A stretch of DNA of 64,000 bases from Cerasibacillus quisquiliarum (GCF_014202495.1 NZ_JACHHA010000005.1:62001-126000); one strand, 5' to 3'; shown: positions 28,019 to 36,768, counted from the stretch's first letter. The notes: generated by a model from the sequence alone, not told the origin. Program-made: numbers and translations.

Positions 28019-29224
28019 TTACTCCACTAAATAATTCACATCTTTTGTATACGTATTAGCAGCATTCCATAATAAAAACTCATCAATCCCATTTTCTTTC
28101 AATGCTTTTATTTGGGCTTCAACTTCATTTTTTCCATAATAAAATGGTTTTGTACCATTATACAACCATGTCGCACTAAAATCTTGGATCCACGGTCTAG
28201 ATGTAGGTGGGTTTTTAAGTTTTCCAAGCACTTTATTTTCCACTTTGGCATATTCTGAAACTAGTCGATACGGTTCTTTATCTGGAACTGGAATTCCAAA
28301 AAAGTTATTCCCCCAATGGCTTGGATAAATCATTGAAGAAATGACATCCACATGTTCTGATATTTTTGAGAAATTTTGTCCAATTCCAGGTGTCTCAACA
28401 ATTGTCGCTGCATAACCAAAAATATCTACAGAAACATCAACATCATAATAGGCGAGTTCTTTTTTTGCATATTGGACAAAATCTGTTACAGCATCGACGC
28501 GACGTTCTATAGAATCTTTACTTGAATGCTTATAATCTCCCAAGCTATACTTTAATAATTCATCACGCGTTTCAAATCCTTCTGGAAAACGTACATAATC
28601 GAATTGAATTTCTTTAAAGCCCATTTCTGCTGCAAGTTTAGCAATTTCAACATTGTACTTCCAGACTTCTTTTTCGAATGGATTAACAAAAGCTTCGCCT
28701 CTATTGTTTACCCATACTTTCTCACCGTCAACAAATGATAGTTCAGGGCGTTTTTTAGCTAAGTATGTATCTTTAAACACCACGATGCGGGCAATCGGAT
28801 ATATTTGTTTTTCTTCAAGTGTTTTCATTAATCGGTGTGGATCTTTTATATCATTTGATCCTATATCAGTAAAGGGTGAATCTTTTTCTGGTGTAAATGT
28901 TAAATAACCGAAATCATCTTTAATATCAATAACCATCGCATTGAGATCAGTGCTATCAACGAAATTTAATAAGCTTTGAAATTGATCACCACCAACTGAT
29001 GGACCTGTGACATATATCCCCCTAACTGCATCTGGATATTCAAAATCATATGCTGATGAAAATGTATATCGTTTAAAACGTTGCTCTGGATCAAGTAATT
29101 TAATCTCCGTTTGTTTTTTCGTATGGAAAGATACTTTTAATTCATCTTTCGCATGAATAACTAGCGGCATAAATAAAACGACAGTTAATACGATGCTCAT
29201 GAAGATATTTTTTCTTTTTTTCAT
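28019..29224 (-). CDS. Secreted DUF4015 (putative glycoside hydrolase) protein
   Basis: A 401-residue protein with an N-terminal signal peptide (hydrophobic 9-22, VIHA cleavage region) and a TIM-barrel-like DUF4015 domain. Motifs include RGIYVTGPSVGGD (about 69), NAMVIDIKDDFGYL, IARIVVFKD, FKEIQFDYVRFPEG (about 203-216) and DIFGYAATI. The conserved acidic residues at strand ends suggest polysaccharide hydrolysis outside the cell, possibly of cell-wall or biofilm glycans. It is monocistronic. Substrate unknown. Confidence 0.85.
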   Translation of the reverse strand: MKKRKNIFMSIVLTVVLFMPLVIHAKDELKVSFHTKKQTEIKLLDPEQRFKRYTFSSAYDFEYPDAVRGIYVTGPSVGGDQFQSLLNFVDSTDLNAMVIDIKDDFGYLTFTPEKDSPFTDIGSNDIKDPHRLMKTLEEKQIYPIARIVVFKDTYLAKKRPELSFVDGEKVWVNNRGEAFVNPFEKEVWKYNVEIAKLAAEMGFKEIQFDYVRFPEGFETRDELLKYSLGDYKHSSKDSIERRVDAVTDFVQYAKKELAYYDVDVSVDIFGYAATIVETPGIGQNFSKISEHVDVISSMIYPSHWGNNFFGIPVPDKEPYRLVSEYAKVENKVLGKLKNPPTSRPWIQDFSATWLYNGTKPFYYGKNEVEAQIKALKENGIDEFLLWNAANTYTKDVNYLVE

Positions 29225-29319
29225 AACATCCCCTACCTTGAAATAATCTATTTATCTATTATATCGAAAGATTTATAAACTGTGAATCCTACATAAGTAT
29301 GAAAAACGTAATGTTTTTC

Positions 29320-29348
29320 TTGCTTTTCATTAAATTAAAGGATATAAT
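29320..29348 (+). promoter_or_regulatory. SigA promoter of the trpS leader
   Basis: TTGCTT (29320-29325), 17-base spacer, TATAAT (29343-29348). Confidence 0.75.
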
Positions 29349-29354
29349 AAGGCA

Positions 29355-29566
29355 AAATGTATAAGTATAGCTATGAAGAAGATATAGTACAATTGCCCAC
29401 TGGATTGTAGAGAGCTTGTGGCTGGTGTGAACAAGTACCATGGCAATTCGGAAATGGGACTTTGGAGCTATTTTTTTAATGAAGATCTTACAACGTAAGA
29501 TAAATAAGGGTGGCACCGCGGTTCATTCGTCCCTTCTTAATAAGAAGACGAATGAGCTTTTTTTGT
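29355..29566 (+). promoter_or_regulatory. T-box riboswitch (Trp) controlling trpS
   Basis: A leader RNA of about 210 bases that reads uncharged tRNA-Trp. The hallmark T-box AGGGTGGCACCGCGG is at 29507-29521. A terminator hairpin TTCATTCGTC / ACGAATGAG follows at 29523-29557, then T7. The candidate specifier TGG lies at 29455-29457 on the 3' side of stem I, just before the GGAGC of the stem base. Uncharged tRNA-Trp would favour the antiterminator and raise trpS expression. Confidence 0.92.
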
Positions 29567-29602
29567 TATCTTAATTTATTGTATTAAAATGAAATGGAGT
29601 GA

Positions 29603-30598
<996 letters not shown>

Positions 30599-30599
30599 G

Positions 30600-31066
30600 T
30601 TAGAGCAATCATTATTTGATGCTGAAAGGTACATATATAACACTGATTTAGCAAACGATTATCTTCCCTTTCCAGATTCAGAAATCCTCTATAAAGAAGT
30701 CAAAGAAACACAGTACTTGATTCTCTTTACGCACGAAAAGGTAATGAACTTCTTTTCGGTTCGAAAGAGCTTGGATTTAATGCGCTATTATCACTGTCTA
30801 ATTCTGAAGATGGTATCTCAGTGGCAAATACGGGAGTTCACGACTATCACTATCTTGGTGGAATAATTACTGATAATGAGATTAAAGAAGTGGAGATCAT
30901 TCAAAATGCTAATGTACATCATGAGGCTAACATTTTTAAAGTGGATGAGGAAACTTATGGTTGGTATAGCATTATAGAGGAAGGTCGATTGCCAGATAAA
31001 GATGATGAATTTATTATTAAAGCGCTAAATCAAAACGATGAAGTTTTATGGCAACATTCTATGTAA
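30600..31066 (+). pseudogene. Truncated, frameshifted gene fragment fused behind trpS
   Basis: An open frame begins directly at the trpS stop without a start codon (LEQSLFDAERYIYNTDL...). It runs to about 30720 (YKEVKETQY), then continues in another frame as LDSLYARKGNELLFGSKELGF to the stop at 31064. Joined, it gives about 155 residues of a hydrophilic protein of unknown family. The missing start and one frameshift mark it as debris left at the island border. The last 81 codons could be read alone from a GTG, but that has no Shine-Dalgarno. Confidence 0.6.
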
Positions 31067-31202
31067 TATAGTTTAATAAACATTATGTTGTTGTAAATAC
31101 AATACTTGAGTAAATAAATAGGGCTAAAGCGAATATCTCGTAACAGCTTTTAATCCCTTTTTTGTAAACACATGGGTTCCAATAATTAATCAATAAGCAA
31201 AG

Positions 31203-31240
31203 AAAAAGAAGCTATACATTTTAATAGCTTCTTTTTCATA
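31203..31240 (-). terminator. Bidirectional terminator at the island's left side
   Basis: AAAAAGAAGCTA / TAGCTTCTTTTT, a perfect 12-bp stem with a 10-base loop. It follows the minus-strand secreted protein gene. Confidence 0.8.
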
Positions 31241-31266
31241 TATCTAACCATATGTCCTCTAAGATA

Positions 31267-32127
31267 TTACTTAACAAGTTCTACAAATATACCAGATTCA
31301 AGATTTTGTTCTTCACCATCAATGAATACTACATATCCGGTTAATTTATATTCTTTTTCATCCTTAAACACAGTTTCTTTTACTTCTAATTCAATAATAG
31401 ATGTATTAGCTTCTTCCGTATTATAGAAAGTAACTCCATCTGCAACAGGAGTCTTGCTATTCTCAGCGGCTAAATTTACAATGTTGAAATCACTTACAGA
31501 TACTTCTTTACCATCCTTATAAGTAAATTCAGTAACATCAGTTTCGTTATCAGCTAATTGTCTTTCAACAACTTCTGTAATATCCTGCTCTAAGTTTGTA
31601 CTATTCAATGTGTTTTTGCCATTTTTAAGCTGATTATACAATTCTTTTAACGTGTCACGTTCAAAATCACTTGATTCTTCTCCTGTAGTAAGACTAGACA
31701 ATGATACACAGTGATAGGCTGTAGATTTAGGTGTCCAAGAAGATCCGCCGTTCTTAAAAGTAAAGCGTGCATCTGATTCTTCAATTGGAAGCCTATTAGC
31801 AGACTTATCACTTACATTTCCTCTATTACTGTGTGTAATACCACCCGCATCCTAAATACCTCCAGTAAAGACACTTCTAACATCCCATTTAACTCCTATT
31901 GTACCTATAGCTCTATTAGCATTACCTTGATAATGAGCTTGAGTATTCATTCCGCAACGAGTATCAGTATAGGTTAAATAGTGCGAATAGGATACGTATG
32001 TACCGCCAACTTCTCTACCTCCTGATCGAAAGTCAGATGCTAATGCATTGATCGTAAAGCTTGAGAAAACCAGTAAAAATCCTAAAGCCAACGCCGTAAA
32101 CTTCTTGATACCTTTCACTTCCAACAC
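31267..32127 (-). pseudogene. Secreted protein gene with one in-frame TAG
   Basis: Two open pieces (31852-32127 and 31267-31701) lie in the same frame, separated by a single TAG (31852-31854) and 50 sense codons. Read through, they encode about 286 residues: a signal peptide (hydrophobic 10-27, cleavage after ALA), then a Ser/Thr/Gly-rich domain with two cysteines (TRCGMN, YHCVS), then an acidic alpha/beta tail. Everything after the stop is protein-like and undisrupted, so the nonsense change is recent. No family was recognised. It lies near a Cys-rich peptide gene and may belong to a secreted-peptide locus. Confidence 0.6.
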
Positions 32128-32590
32128 CCTTTCTGAATTTTTTGAGTGACATATATTTTCTTATGTTAAAAAATGGAATATGTCATCTCTCAACCCAATG
32201 TTAACAAAACATAAATGATTTGCAATATTTTATATAGAACGTATAGTCTATTAAATATGCTAATTTAACGATTATTTTGGCATGAATTAGATATATTATG
32301 GAAAATTTTATATGAAATTTAGATTAGTGAAAGGTTAGCACCATATATCAGGTGTGAATTTCCCAATACTTAATATTACATTTTTATAGATTTATTAAAT
32401 GTTTGAAACAGGGGCTAACCTTACATTTCGTGTTTGCATTGCAAAAAATGTAAGAATAGATGGCTATGTTGTAGAAAGTGTAGACTGTAATTTCACCTAA
32501 TAGCAATGTTTGTACATTAAACAATAGTTAACCCTATTTTTCACTATGCTGCATGTATTTTTCCAATAATATTTTTCAAATAAGCAAAAG
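32128..32590. other. Gene-poor stretch with a remnant and a hairpin
   Basis: There is no complete gene. A 33-codon plus-strand frame (32399-32500, MFETGANLTFRVCIAKN...) looks like the C-terminal end of a lost protein and has no Shine-Dalgarno. Within it, CTTACATTT (32420-32428) and AAATGTAAG (32446-32454) form an inverted repeat. Confidence 0.35.
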
Positions 32591-32623
32591 AAAAAGTGTA
32601 GGACAACACCTACACTTTTTTTC
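32591..32623 (-). terminator. Terminator of the Cys-rich peptide gene
   Basis: AAAAAGTGTAGG / CCTACACTTTTTTT, a 12-bp stem. On the minus strand it is followed by CTTTTGCTT. Confidence 0.8.
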
Positions 32624-32680
32624 ATTTTCTACACCTTCAGCACTTCTAATACTCGAAGAAAGCGCAATAGTTGGAACACA

Positions 32681-32842
32681 TTAGCTGCAAGAACAGTATC
32701 TAAACTCTTCTCTGCCATCTAAATAGCGATAAAATGTACCCCAACACCCTTCATTTCCATAAGCACAACAACTGCGTCTTTTATCACAATAAATAAGCGC
32801 TGGACCATCCCGTGTAATTACAGAATTCTTTTTTTCTGACAA
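32681..32842 (-). CDS. 53-residue six-cysteine peptide
   Basis: The frame extends to 32908, but the only good start is the TTG at 32842, 6 bases after the strong Shine-Dalgarno AAAGGAGGG. The product is 53 residues: a hydrophilic 18-residue leader-like part (MSEKKNSVITRDGPALIY), then six cysteines at 19, 25, 26, 33, 50 and 52 in a C-x5-CC-x6-C-x16-C-x-C pattern. There is no signal peptide. The size and cysteine framework recall secreted antimicrobial or toxin-like peptides, but no processing or export gene is adjacent. It is divergent from the ECF sigma factor operon. Function unknown. Confidence 0.6.
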   Translation of the reverse strand: MSEKKNSVITRDGPALIYCDKRRSCCAYGNEGCWGTFYRYLDGREEFRYCSCS

Positions 32843-32946
32843 TGTAAACCCTCCTTTGAAGTGATGTGTTTCAATATTATAAAGAGGTGCTGATGGTAAA
32901 TTAAACAATCATATTTTGGAGAAATGATAAAATAAGTAAAAAAAAG

Positions 32947-32972
32947 TGAAACAATTCTTAGCCGGTTTACGT
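32947..32972 (+). promoter_or_regulatory. ECF-type autoregulatory promoter
   Basis: TGAAAC (32947-32952), 17-base spacer, CGT (32970-32972) fits the AAC/CGT promoter pattern used by Bacillus ECF sigma factors. It lies 28 bases upstream of the sigma gene, so autoregulation is likely. Confidence 0.65.
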
Positions 32973-32999
32973 GGTTAAGGTAGAGGGGGGAGAAGATGG

Positions 33000-33485
33000 T
33001 TGAATATAGAAGAAGTTTTCGAAGATTATCTGGATGACATTTATCGATATTTATTTTCGCTGTGTAAAGATCATCATCTTGTAGAGGATTTATTACAAGA
33101 GACTTTTTATCGGGCGTTTATAAATATTAATGATCTAAATGTTAACAACGTTAAGCCATGGTTATTTAAAGTATCCCATAATTTATTGATAGATTATTTC
33201 CGTAAAAACAAAAGAAATATTTTGATTGATGAGGAACAACTTCAAATGATGGAATCTGGAACTAATATAGAAGAAAACATCCTAAAAGATGAGATGATAA
33301 AAATTATATTAAAGGTTATTAATGGACTTCCACTAAAACAAAAAACCGCAATTTTGTTATGTGATTTTCACGAATTAAGTTACGAGGAATGTGCGGAAGT
33401 AATGGGTATTTCTTTAGCAAGTTTTAAATCTTCTCTTCACAGAGGAAGAAGAAAAGTTAGACGGTTAAAAAATAGTGAGGTGTAA
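33000..33485 (+). CDS. ECF-type RNA polymerase sigma factor
   Basis: A 161-residue ECF sigma factor. Region 2 (about 8-75) has the motif LVEDLLQETFYRAFININ and the -10 recognition part WLFKVSHNLLIDYFRK. Region 4 (about 100-155) has the helix-turn-helix LSYEECAEVMGISLASFKSSLHRGRRKV. It starts at TTG, 7 bases after GAGGGGGGAG. It is cotranscribed with an anti-sigma gene whose start follows 4 bases after its stop, and preceded by an AAC/CGT promoter. The regulon beyond its own operon is unknown. Confidence 0.93.
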   Translation: MNIEEVFEDYLDDIYRYLFSLCKDHHLVEDLLQETFYRAFININDLNVNNVKPWLFKVSHNLLIDYFRKNKRNILIDEEQLQMMESGTNIEENILKDEMIKIILKVINGLPLKQKTAILLCDFHELSYEECAEVMGISLASFKSSLHRGRRKVRRLKNSEV

Positions 33486-33489
33486 ATTA

Positions 33490-34545
33490 ATGGATAAAGA
33501 GCAGTTTAATGATTTACTAAACAAGTACAAACAAAATAAACTTTCTAAGGAAGAAGAAATTTTGTTTGAAAAAGAACTTGATAAATATGAATCTTACCAG
33601 GACTTTCTCGACGGTGAATCGGAAAAAGATTATAAAAAAACTATCTCAAATCCCCCTAGTAAGCATATGAAGTCACTTAATAAAGGTAAAAGAAAGGCTA
33701 TTATATCAAATGCGTTGATGACAATCGCAATAGCATTAATGATTTTACCTATGTGTACAATATTTTCATTTGTATATTATGGCTATGGTATAGCCGATAG
33801 TCGCGGAAACAACTTTATTCAAGTTGCAGCAGATACTATTTCAATCACAGAGCCAAACGCAACAGTTGATTTTCAAAATATCAGAACCAATGTAGGGCTA
33901 TTTTCAATGGAGGGCGACTTTGATATCTACAAGCAAATTGGAAATAACCAAAAACATCTTAGAACAGATAATTTAACATTATTCTTAAATAAAGTGGATC
34001 AGCCAGAACGACTGAAAGATTTTAATGCACAGAAATTTTCACACCCTGAGAATCCCTCTCTTTCAACAACTAATGATGTAAACCAACAATTACAAAATTT
34101 ACCTGATGGAACGGTTTCAGAGGTTTTTGTATCGCTCGATGCATTTTATAGTGAGGAAGAAATTAAAAATATATTTAGCGATATTGAGTTAGATATTCTC
34201 TGGTATGCCGTAAATACTGGAATAGTCGATGATACCAAATATACGGCTATTGGATACCCTGCCCAGGACGGTGATATTAATTCTTCTTTTAACAATAAAG
34301 AGGAAAACAGCAAACAATTTATCCAGGTATTAAACAGATTAAATAAATACCAAGATTGGGCAGAAACAATTACCCAGAATAGATCTCTAAATATTAACGA
34401 AGTCACTAAGTTTATAGATGAAAATGGCATCGAAATATATGGCGTTGTAGTAACTGGACCAACAAAAGAGCTTTTAAAATTAAATGAGATACCTGAAGTA
34501 ACGAATCAAAATTTAGGAGGTGTTGAATTATGGAATTGGCGATAA
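33490..34545 (+). CDS. Membrane-bound anti-sigma factor (Sigma_reg_N/C type)
   Basis: A 351-residue protein: a cytoplasmic sigma-binding helical N-terminus (1-60, FNDLLNKYKQNKLSKEEEILFEK), one membrane segment (about 72-92) and a large extracytoplasmic domain. Its middle (SEVFVSLDAFYSEEEIKNIF ... LDILWYAVNTG, about 205-245) matches the anti-sigma C-terminal domain family PF13791. It starts at the ATG after GAGGTG, 4 bases past the sigma gene. It should hold the ECF factor at the membrane until an unknown envelope signal. The next gene overlaps its end by 16 bases. Confidence 0.88.
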   Translation: MDKEQFNDLLNKYKQNKLSKEEEILFEKELDKYESYQDFLDGESEKDYKKTISNPPSKHMKSLNKGKRKAIISNALMTIAIALMILPMCTIFSFVYYGYGIADSRGNNFIQVAADTISITEPNATVDFQNIRTNVGLFSMEGDFDIYKQIGNNQKHLRTDNLTLFLNKVDQPERLKDFNAQKFSHPENPSLSTTNDVNQQLQNLPDGTVSEVFVSLDAFYSEEEIKNIFSDIELDILWYAVNTGIVDDTKYTAIGYPAQDGDINSSFNNKEENSKQFIQVLNRLNKYQDWAETITQNRSLNINEVTKFIDENGIEIYGVVVTGPTKELLKLNEIPEVTNQNLGGVELWNWR

Positions 34546-34823
34546 AGGGTAATAAATTTTCACGATTACTTTCTCTGTTTAGTTTCGGGTTAGGGCTTAT
34601 CAATCTTTTAAGCCTGAATATAGCTATCTCGATTCAAAGAAATATCTTCCCTTCTTATTATTTATATATAGTAATTTTAGGGGTTATATCTGGTGTAATC
34701 GCACTCTTTCTTAAAACAAATAGCAAGGGTTTTACAATTTTAGGATTATTGATGAATCTATTAACTGGCCTAACAATTATATGTATAATTGTATTTTCTT
34801 TTTCAATTAATCCATCTCCTTAA
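34530..34823 (+). CDS. 97-residue membrane protein of the sigma operon
   Basis: A hydrophobic protein with three predicted membrane helices (about 12-35, 43-60 and 66-91) and a basic N-terminus. It starts inside the end of the anti-sigma gene with SD GGAGGTG, so it is translationally coupled. Small polytopic proteins are common third members of ECF operons and may tune the anti-sigma factor. Alternatively it could protect against the phospholipase-like product downstream. No family was recognised; both roles are inferences. Confidence 0.65.
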   Translation: MELAIKGNKFSRLLSLFSFGLGLINLLSLNIAISIQRNIFPSYYLYIVILGVISGVIALFLKTNSKGFTILGLLMNLLTGLTIICIIVFSFSINPSP

Positions 34824-34855
34824 AAAGATAATCTTTATTTTTTATCTACTTGTTT

Positions 34856-34883
34856 TTAGACTGTTAACTCCTCTTTATATAAT
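34856..34883 (+). promoter_or_regulatory. Candidate promoter of the PLA2-like gene
   Basis: TTAGAC (34856-34861), 16-base spacer, TATAAT (34878-34883). No AAC/CGT ECF motif is seen here, so direct control by the adjacent sigma factor is not obvious. Confidence 0.45.
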
Positions 34884-34911
34884 GAACCACAAAATATAAG
34901 GAGGTTGTTTT

Positions 34912-35706
34912 ATGTTTGGAAATGGTAGACATTTAACACAGGAGGAAGTTGTTAAGCTAGAGATTATGGAAAAAGAGGCAGTGGATAAAATTAAAGCGTA
35001 TGCTAGTAATTTTATTCAAGAAGTATCAAACCTGCCTACAGAGGAACAGGCCTTTATCTACGACATGTATCACCCAGCTTTTAAGGAGAACGTTAGGTAC
35101 AAAGGATTTATTGGTATTGGTACTACCCATTATCAAAAATACGGGGATGATTTGCTAGTTGAATTTAATGAAATAAGTATCCCTGAGAAAGATAAAACAG
35201 TTAAAACCATCCATGGTTACTTTAATTTTAGAGTAGCGGATAAGGTTCTTTCACAAAAAGTTGAGATTGTTAAAAACGGAGATTTAGTTGTAAATGACAC
35301 TTCGGTAGCGGAAACAGATTCTTTTTATATTCCTTCAGGTGATTTTCCAAATGATCCTGACTATACTCCAGGGGAAATTTCAAATGACGGTCTGATTACA
35401 CCTCAATGGGGAGCACTATGTGTAAATGCATGCTGTAAGTTTAGAAAATATGGTAATCCATTTGGCACATTGGTAACTTATAGACACTGTGGTTCAAATT
35501 GCGGAACTATCGGTGACTATGGTGGCGGTACTCCAGTAAACGCACTAGATCGCTGTTGTGCATCACACGATGCTTGCTGGGCCAACTTCGGTTCGTGGGA
35601 TTGTGACTGTGATCGTAACTTAGTGAATTGTGCAAGAAACACAAGTAATGCAGGTTCAAGTAGGGTTGCAAACTTCTTTGCCGGTGTTGTTGCAGCTAAC
35701 TGCTAA
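34912..35706 (+). CDS. Phospholipase A2-like protein with 12 cysteines
   Basis: A 264-residue protein. The N-terminal 150 residues form an unknown cysteine-free domain (helical to about 50, then beta-rich), and a Pro/Asp-rich linker (SGDFPNDPDYTPGE) follows. The C-terminal 100 residues hold all 12 cysteines. This part has the eukaryote-type secreted PLA2 hallmark: a calcium-loop-like HCGSNCGTIGDYGGGTP, the catalytic DRCCASHDAC (His219-Asp220) and CDCD with the partner Asp near 234. It has no signal peptide. It follows the ECF sigma operon and has an excellent AAGGAGG Shine-Dalgarno. It may be an enzyme, a toxin or a bacteriocin-like precursor; the PLA2 similarity is seen in motifs only. Confidence 0.75.
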   Translation: MFGNGRHLTQEEVVKLEIMEKEAVDKIKAYASNFIQEVSNLPTEEQAFIYDMYHPAFKENVRYKGFIGIGTTHYQKYGDDLLVEFNEISIPEKDKTVKTIHGYFNFRVADKVLSQKVEIVKNGDLVVNDTSVAETDSFYIPSGDFPNDPDYTPGEISNDGLITPQWGALCVNACCKFRKYGNPFGTLVTYRHCGSNCGTIGDYGGGTPVNALDRCCASHDACWANFGSWDCDCDRNLVNCARNTSNAGSSRVANFFAGVVAANC

Positions 35707-35725
35707 TATTTGTAATTTCATCTCT

Positions 35726-35760
35726 AAGAGTACTAGATAATGTTGTCTAGTACTCTTCTA
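35726..35760 (+). terminator. Terminator of the PLA2-like gene
   Basis: A perfect 12-bp stem AAGAGTACTAGA / TCTAGTACTCTT with an 8-base loop; the tail is short (CTAAATCT). Confidence 0.65.
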
Positions 35761-35788
35761 AATCTCATATGTATGAACGAATGAAAAA

Positions 35789-35846
35789 GTAATAGCCACA
35801 GAGAATTAATACTCTCCCTGTGGCTATTGGTAATTACTAATATTTT
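35789..35846 (-). terminator. Second hairpin, between converging fragments
   Basis: AATAGCCACAG (35791-35801) / CTGTGGCTATT (35818-35828). On the minus strand its tail is ACTTTTTCATTC, so it suits the small minus-strand fragment that ends at 35845. Confidence 0.55.
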
Positions 35847-36000
35847 ATTTTAATAATTCCCATATACTGGGGCAATCATCATACCTAATCGTAGAATATT
35901 TTTCTATTATTTTCATGTTAATTTCTTGCTCAAGGTCTTCTCTATCTTGATGTTCCGTGTTTTTTAGACTTTTCTTAATCTTTGGATGAAAACTATCCAA
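35845..36000 (-). pseudogene. Fragment resembling a conjugative-element HTH protein
   Basis: A 51-codon frame without a usual start or Shine-Dalgarno reads LDSFHPKIKKSLKN ... EDLEQEINMKIIEKY. The F-x-P-x-I-K-K ... DLxQEIxxKIIE pattern recalls the small helix-turn-helix/sigma-like proteins of Tn916-type elements. It is probably the C-terminal end of such a gene, left by deletion. Identification is by motif memory only. Confidence 0.35.
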
Positions 36001-36013
36001 GGAGGGATTTATA

Positions 36014-36394
36014 ATGATTAAAGCAAAACAATTGAGAACTTATGTAAACAGAGCTTATAAACTGATGAAGCAAGTCTACATTGAACAAGGATACTTTGCA
36101 TCAGGAAGTATTGGTATGGAAGAAATTTATTCAATTCATGCAGACAAAGAGAAAGCCGAAATTATCGTAGATGAGCTGCTTGATTCTGGATTAGTTCAAA
36201 TCAGAAAAGAATGCCATGCACTTGCATTCGAATTAGTAGCGGAAGAAAGACTTCATTTGATTAGAGAACATAATTTAATTGAAGAATGGCAGCACGCTTC
36301 ACTATTTGCAGTGATGGAAGATCATGGAGAAGTATTTTCTGTTCTGCGTGAAGTAAAAGAGCGGAATAAAAAATTACATACAATAGCTAGTTAA
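36014..36394 (+). CDS. Hypothetical helical protein, possible winged helix
   Basis: A 126-residue mostly helical protein with strong SD GGAGGG. The segment AEIIVDELLDSGLVQIRKECHALAFELVAEERLHLI (about 51-86) has the look of a winged-helix DNA-binding domain. A hairpin TTGGAT/ATCCAA (35982-36000) ends immediately before the Shine-Dalgarno and could affect translation. It is followed 21 bases later by a ribbon-helix-helix gene. No family was recognised; an accessory-element regulator is plausible. Confidence 0.55.
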   Translation: MIKAKQLRTYVNRAYKLMKQVYIEQGYFASGSIGMEEIYSIHADKEKAEIIVDELLDSGLVQIRKECHALAFELVAEERLHLIREHNLIEEWQHASLFAVMEDHGEVFSVLREVKERNKKLHTIAS

Positions 36395-36415
36395 AGGGGC
36401 TTTGTAAATTGTAAA

Positions 36416-36586
36416 TTGAAAGACATCAAAAATAAAACATATCTAGTTAGAATGAGCGAAGCACAATATAATGCTTTTATAAAAGTTGCTGCTAGTAGAG
36501 ATGAAAATCGTTCAGAGCTTTTAAGATTGTGGATTGATAATTACATTAATCAATATAAAAACTGTAACTGTGAAGGAGAAATTTAA
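36416..36586 (+). CDS. Ribbon-helix-helix (CopG-like) small protein
   Basis: A 56-residue product read from a TTG. The pattern KTYLVRMSEAQYNAFIKVAASRDENRSELLRLWIDNYI fits a ribbon-helix-helix DNA-binding domain: a beta strand, two helices and the S-x-x-x-R-x-W turn. Such proteins act as antitoxins or plasmid/ICE copy and transfer regulators. The AAAGGGG Shine-Dalgarno lies rather far upstream (16 bases), so the start is uncertain. The 3' end carries CNCEGEI. Confidence 0.55.
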   Translation: MKDIKNKTYLVRMSEAQYNAFIKVAASRDENRSELLRLWIDNYINQYKNCNCEGEI

Positions 36587-36591
36587 CTTAA

Positions 36592-36741
36592 AAAATTTCA
36601 TACAACACCATAAATGGCCACTTCTTTGTATATGAAGCATCATCAAACGAACCTATTGCAACTCACCTCTCGAAGGAATTAGATAATGAAGATTGGTATA
36701 AAGAAATACTGGATTTGTTTTATGAGACTGTGGCTACTTAA
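36592..36741 (+). pseudogene. 49-codon open frame without a start
   Basis: A protein-like frame (NTINGHFFVYEASSNEP ... ELDNEDWYKEILDLFYETVAT) follows the ribbon-helix-helix gene. It has no ATG, GTG or TTG near its beginning, so it is probably a fragment. No family was recognised. Confidence 0.35.
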
Positions 36742-36768
36742 TCGATACAAAAAATCATTTTAGCTCTA

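Noticed and set aside
30821-31066. Intact 81-residue gene from GTG
   Set aside because: The same frame extends upstream in protein-like sequence and no Shine-Dalgarno precedes the GTG, so it is the end of a longer broken gene.
31852-31854. TAG as pyrrolysine or other recoding
   Set aside because: No pyl genes or recoding element are seen, and Bacillaceae do not normally use it; a nonsense mutation is simpler.
32404-32430. Second ECF-type promoter (TGAAAC ... CGT)
   Set aside because: The spacer is 19 bases, outside the 16-17 expected, and no gene follows.
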